From NCBI RefSeq assembly GCF_022965805.1, contig NW_027331416.1, positions 168,713-232,712 on the forward strand: DNA of 64,000 bases, given 5' to 3'. Position numbers and translations under genes: made by a program. Below, one piece after another: positions 60,420 to 64,000 of the stretch. The notes beneath the pieces were generated by a model. That model saw only the letters and a list, made by a program, of their open reading frames with translations. It was not told the origin of the DNA and made no database searches. Each line of letters opens with the position of its first letter. The stretch's first letter is position 1. The stretch is from Primulina eburnea. Lineage: Eukaryota; Streptophyta; Magnoliopsida; Lamiales; Gesneriaceae.

Positions 60420-63400
60420 CTCTCATAACAAATCCGCAATGTTTGAAGATCATCGGTTTTATGACAAGCAAAATGTGCCATCTTAGATAACTATCCATAA
60501 CAACAAAAATAGACCACACTCGCTCCCCTTCTTATCCATAGGCAACCCCCAAATAAAGTCCATAGACATGTTCATCCAATCTTTTTAAGAATAGCACGCA
60601 AAGTGGTTTTCCAAAGTTCTATTGACAAACTTCAGTTTGTCATCCTTTTGAGGATGACAAGAGTAGACAACAATAATTTTGTGTCAGGTTTTATCCATAA
60701 ATTCTTCAAAGTAACCAAGAAGTAACCTCGTGACCAAGAAACAATGTTCCCTAGACATGCCATGCACCTAACGACTTTCTAAAGAACAAATCCGCAATTT
60801 TTTGAAGAATCATCGGTTTGATGACAAGCTGAGAAAATTGGGCATCTTAGATAATCTATCCCAACAACAAAAATAGAATCCCCCCCTTCTTAGTCCTAGG
60901 CAACCCAAAATAAAGCCATAGAAATGTCAATCCAAGTTCTTTTAGAATCTCACTCAAAGTGTTACCAAAGGTTTTATTGACAACTCAGTGTGTCCATCCG
61001 TTGAAAGGATACAAGTGTAGAAAACAACAATTTTGTGCAAGTTTAGCCCTAAAGTCTTCCAAAAGTAACTAAAGAATTTAACACGCGACCATAAACAATT
61101 AGTCCTAGCATTCATGCAAACCTAACACTTCTCTAAAGAACAAATCTTGAATGTTGAAGCATCATTGGTTTTATACAGCTATAAAATTGTCCATCTTAGA
61201 GATCCTCTCCACAACAACAAAACAGAATCCCTACCCTTCTTAGTCCTAGGCAACCCCAAAATAAAGTCCATAGAAATGTCAATCCAGTTCTTTTTAAGAA
61301 TAGCACGCAAAATTGTTCCCAAGTTCTATGTACAACTTCAGTTTGTCCATCCGTTGAGGATGACAAGTCGTAGAAAACACAATTTTTGTGTCAAGTTTAG
61401 CCATAAAGTCCTCCAAAGTAACTCAAGAATTTAACATCGCGACAAGACACAATATCCTAGGCATGCCATGCAACCAACGACTTCTCTCAAGAAAAATCCC
61501 GCAATGTTTGAGCATCATCGGTTTTACAATCTATAAATGTGACATCTTAGAGAATCTATCCCACAACAACAAAAAATAGAATCCCTCCCCTGCTTAGTCC
61601 TAGCACCCAAATAAATTCAATATAACTTCAATCCAAGTTTCCCTTTGTTTTTAAGAATAGCCCGCAAAAGTGTTTCCCAAAGTTTACTATTTACCAACTT
61701 AGTTTGTCCATCCGTTTGAGGATGACCAGTAGTAAAAAACAACAATTTGTGTCCATGTTTAGCCCATAACATTATTCCAAAAGTAACACAAGAGTTAACA
61801 TCGCGTGACCAGAAACCATAGTCCTAGCATGCCATGCAACTAACGACTTCTCTAAGAACCAAATCCGCAAATGTTTAAGCATCATCGATTTTATGACAAG
61901 CCTATAAAATGTGACAAACTAAGCGAATCTATCCACACCAACAAAAATGAATTCCTCCCTTCTTAGTCCTAGCACCCCAAAATAAAGTCGCATAGAAATG
62001 TCAAATTCACGTTCTTTTTAAGAATAGCACGCAAATGTGTTCCAAGTTCTATTGACAACTTCAGTTTGTCCCCTTTTTGAGGATGACAGTAGTAAAAACA
62101 ATAATTTTGTTCAGGTTAAGCCATAAATCTCCAAAAGTAACTCAGAATTTAACATCGTGACCAGAAACAATGGTCCTAGACATGCCATGCAACCTAACGA
62201 TTCTATAAGAACAACTCCGCAATGTTTGAAGCATCATCGGTTTTATGACAAGCTAGAACATGTTTGCCATCTTTAGATAATCTATCCCACAACAACAAAA
62301 AGAATCCCTCCCTTCTTAGTCATAGGCAACCCCAAAATAAAATCATATAAAATGTCAATCCAAGGTCTTTTTAAGAATAGCACGCAAAAGTGGTTCCCAA
62401 AGTTTTTATTGACAACTTCAGTTTGCCATCCGTTTGAGGATGACAATAGAAGAAAACAACAATTTTGTGCCAGGTTTTCCCATAAAGTCTTCCAAAAGTA
62501 ACTAAAGCATATTTAACATCGCGCCAGAAACAATAGTCCTAGGCATGCCATCAACCCTAACGACTTCTCTAAAGACAATCCGCAATGTTTGAATCATCTT
62601 TTTTTTGACAAGCTATAAATGTGCCATCTTATAGGATATATCCACAACAACAAAAAAAGAAATCCCTACCCTCTTAGTCCTAGGCCCCCAACATACATGT
62701 CCCTAGAAATGTCAATCCAAGTTCTTTTTAGAATATCACGCAAAGTGTTCCAAAGTTTCTATTGACAACTTCAGTTTGTCCATCCGTTTGAGGATGACAA
62801 ATTGTATAAAACAACAATTTTGTGGCCAGTTTACCCATAAAGTCTTCCAAAAGTAACTCCACAATTTAACATCGCGACCAAAACCATAGTCCTAGGCATG
62901 CATGGCAGCTCTACCGACTCCCTAAGGTCCAAATCCGCCATGTTTGAAGCATCATCGGTTTTACATGACAACTTTAAAATGTGTTTATATTTGAAATCTA
63001 TCCACAACCTAACAAATAGAATCCCTACCTTCTTAGTCCTAGGCAACCCCAAAATAAACTCATTGAAATTCCATTCCAGTTTCTTTTTATAGAATAGCAC
63101 GCAAGTGTTCCCAAAGTTCTATTGACAACTTCATCTGGTCCATCTGTTTGAGGTGAAAGTAGTAGAAAACAACAATTTTGTGCCAAATTTAGCCCATAAA
63201 GCTTCCAAAGTAACACAAGAATTTAACAATCGCGACCAGAAAACAATAGTCCTAGGCAAGCCTTGCAACCTAACGACTTCTCTAAAGAACATCCGCAATG
63301 TTTTAAGCATCATCGGTTTTATGACAAGCTATACAATGTGCCAACTAAGAGAATCTATCCCAACAACAAAATAGAATTCCTCCCTTTCTTAGTCCTAGGC

Positions 63401-64000
63401 AACCCCAAAATAGAGTCCTAGAAAATGTCAATCCCGTTGCTTTTTAGAATCGCCGCAAAAGTGTTCCCAAAGTTCTTTGACACTTCAGTTGTCCATCCCT
63501 TTGGAGGATGACAAGTATAGAAAACAACAATTTGTGTAAGTTTTAGCCATAAAGTCCTCCAAAAGTAACTCAGAATTAAACACGCGACCAGAGCACTAGT
63601 CCGTAGGCATTCCATGCAACCTAACGCCTTTTTATAAAGAAAACATCGCGCAATGTTTGAAGCTCATCGGTTTTTATGACAATCTATAATGTGCATCTAG
63701 AAATCTATCCACAACAACAAAAAAGATCCCTCCCCATTCTTAGTACTGAGGCAACCCCAAAATAAAGTCCTAAAAATGTCAATCCAAGTTCTTTTTACGA
63801 CTAGAAACGCAAAAGTGTTTCCAAAGTTCTATGAACAACTTCAGTTTTGTCCATCCGTTTGAGGATGACAAGGTGTATAAACAATAATTTTGTTCGGTTT
63901 AGACCATAAAATGCTTCCAAAGTAACTCACTAATTTAACATCGTGAGCATAAACAATAGTCCTAGACATGCATGCAACTACCCGCTTCTCTAATAACAAT
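59317..64000 (-). repeat. Integrase-core satellite array, error-laden, to window end
   Basis: About 13 monomers with dense indels. The first 500 bases share private variants with 34334-34830 (ATTGGCAAC, GCCCTGCAACC). After about 60.0 kb the order of variants follows 13.7-17.0 kb, then passes the element 2 insertion point without an LTR (near 62690) and goes on with variants like 5.8-6.2 kb and 8.2-8.5 kb without the solo LTRs. A T-run at 60358-60415 is present. Confidence 0.82.
60358..60415. repeat. Poly-T low-complexity block
   Basis: Nearly 55 T in a row, with a GTGCTG break, inside a satellite monomer where all clean monomers have CGACTTCTC. Likely artefact. Confidence 0.8.

Overview
The window is repeat-only plant nuclear DNA, most likely a pericentromeric or similarly repeat-dense part of an angiosperm genome. 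Evidence for a plant: Ty3/gypsy and Ty1/copia LTR retrotransposons with primer-binding sites matching, or one base off, the 3' end of plant initiator-Met tRNA, long LTRs, AT-rich LTR U3 regions and 5-bp target-site duplications. I see no host gene, rRNA or tRNA gene. The species cannot be told from this sequence.

The base layer is a tandem array with a 363/364-bp monomer. The monomer is the catalytic core of a Ty3/gypsy integrase, sense on the minus strand. The array appears at 5569-6211, 7518-8545, 10617-17090, 25063-25669 and 34334-42102, and in poor-quality form at 50098-50707 and 59317-64000. Younger LTR elements are nested in it: (1) a Ty3/gypsy element at 1-5568, minus strand, with a gag-pol frame open from its ATG at 3819 to the window edge; (2) a solo gypsy-type LTR at 6212-7517, plus strand; (3) a solo copia-type LTR at 8546-10616 with TSD CTAAC; (4) a complete young Ty3/gypsy element at 17091-25062, minus strand, with a single 1511-residue gag-pol ORF and two LTRs in which I found only four differences by eye; (5) a degenerate Ty1/copia element at 25670-34333, minus strand, with TSD GTTTG, an intact gag ORF and a frameshifted, partly deleted pol.

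From about 42.0 kb to the end, the order of 17.09-34.33 kb repeats (gypsy LTR, gag-pol, LTR, array scrap, copia LTR, pol, gag, leader, LTR, array), but with a single-base indel or change every 10-20 bases and long homopolymer runs of G, A and T. This looks like unpolished long-read sequence, not biological decay. A few block-level differences suggest it comes from another haplotype or duplicate, not from the same molecule.

The points most worth following up are: the satellite born from an integrase core, with a catalytic Asp lost in every clean copy I read and a 1-bp length variant that joins monomers into long ORFs; and arrays of short dyad (hairpin-like) motifs just upstream of the TATA box in the LTRs of these gypsy families, with unrelated motif sequence but the same layout in different families.
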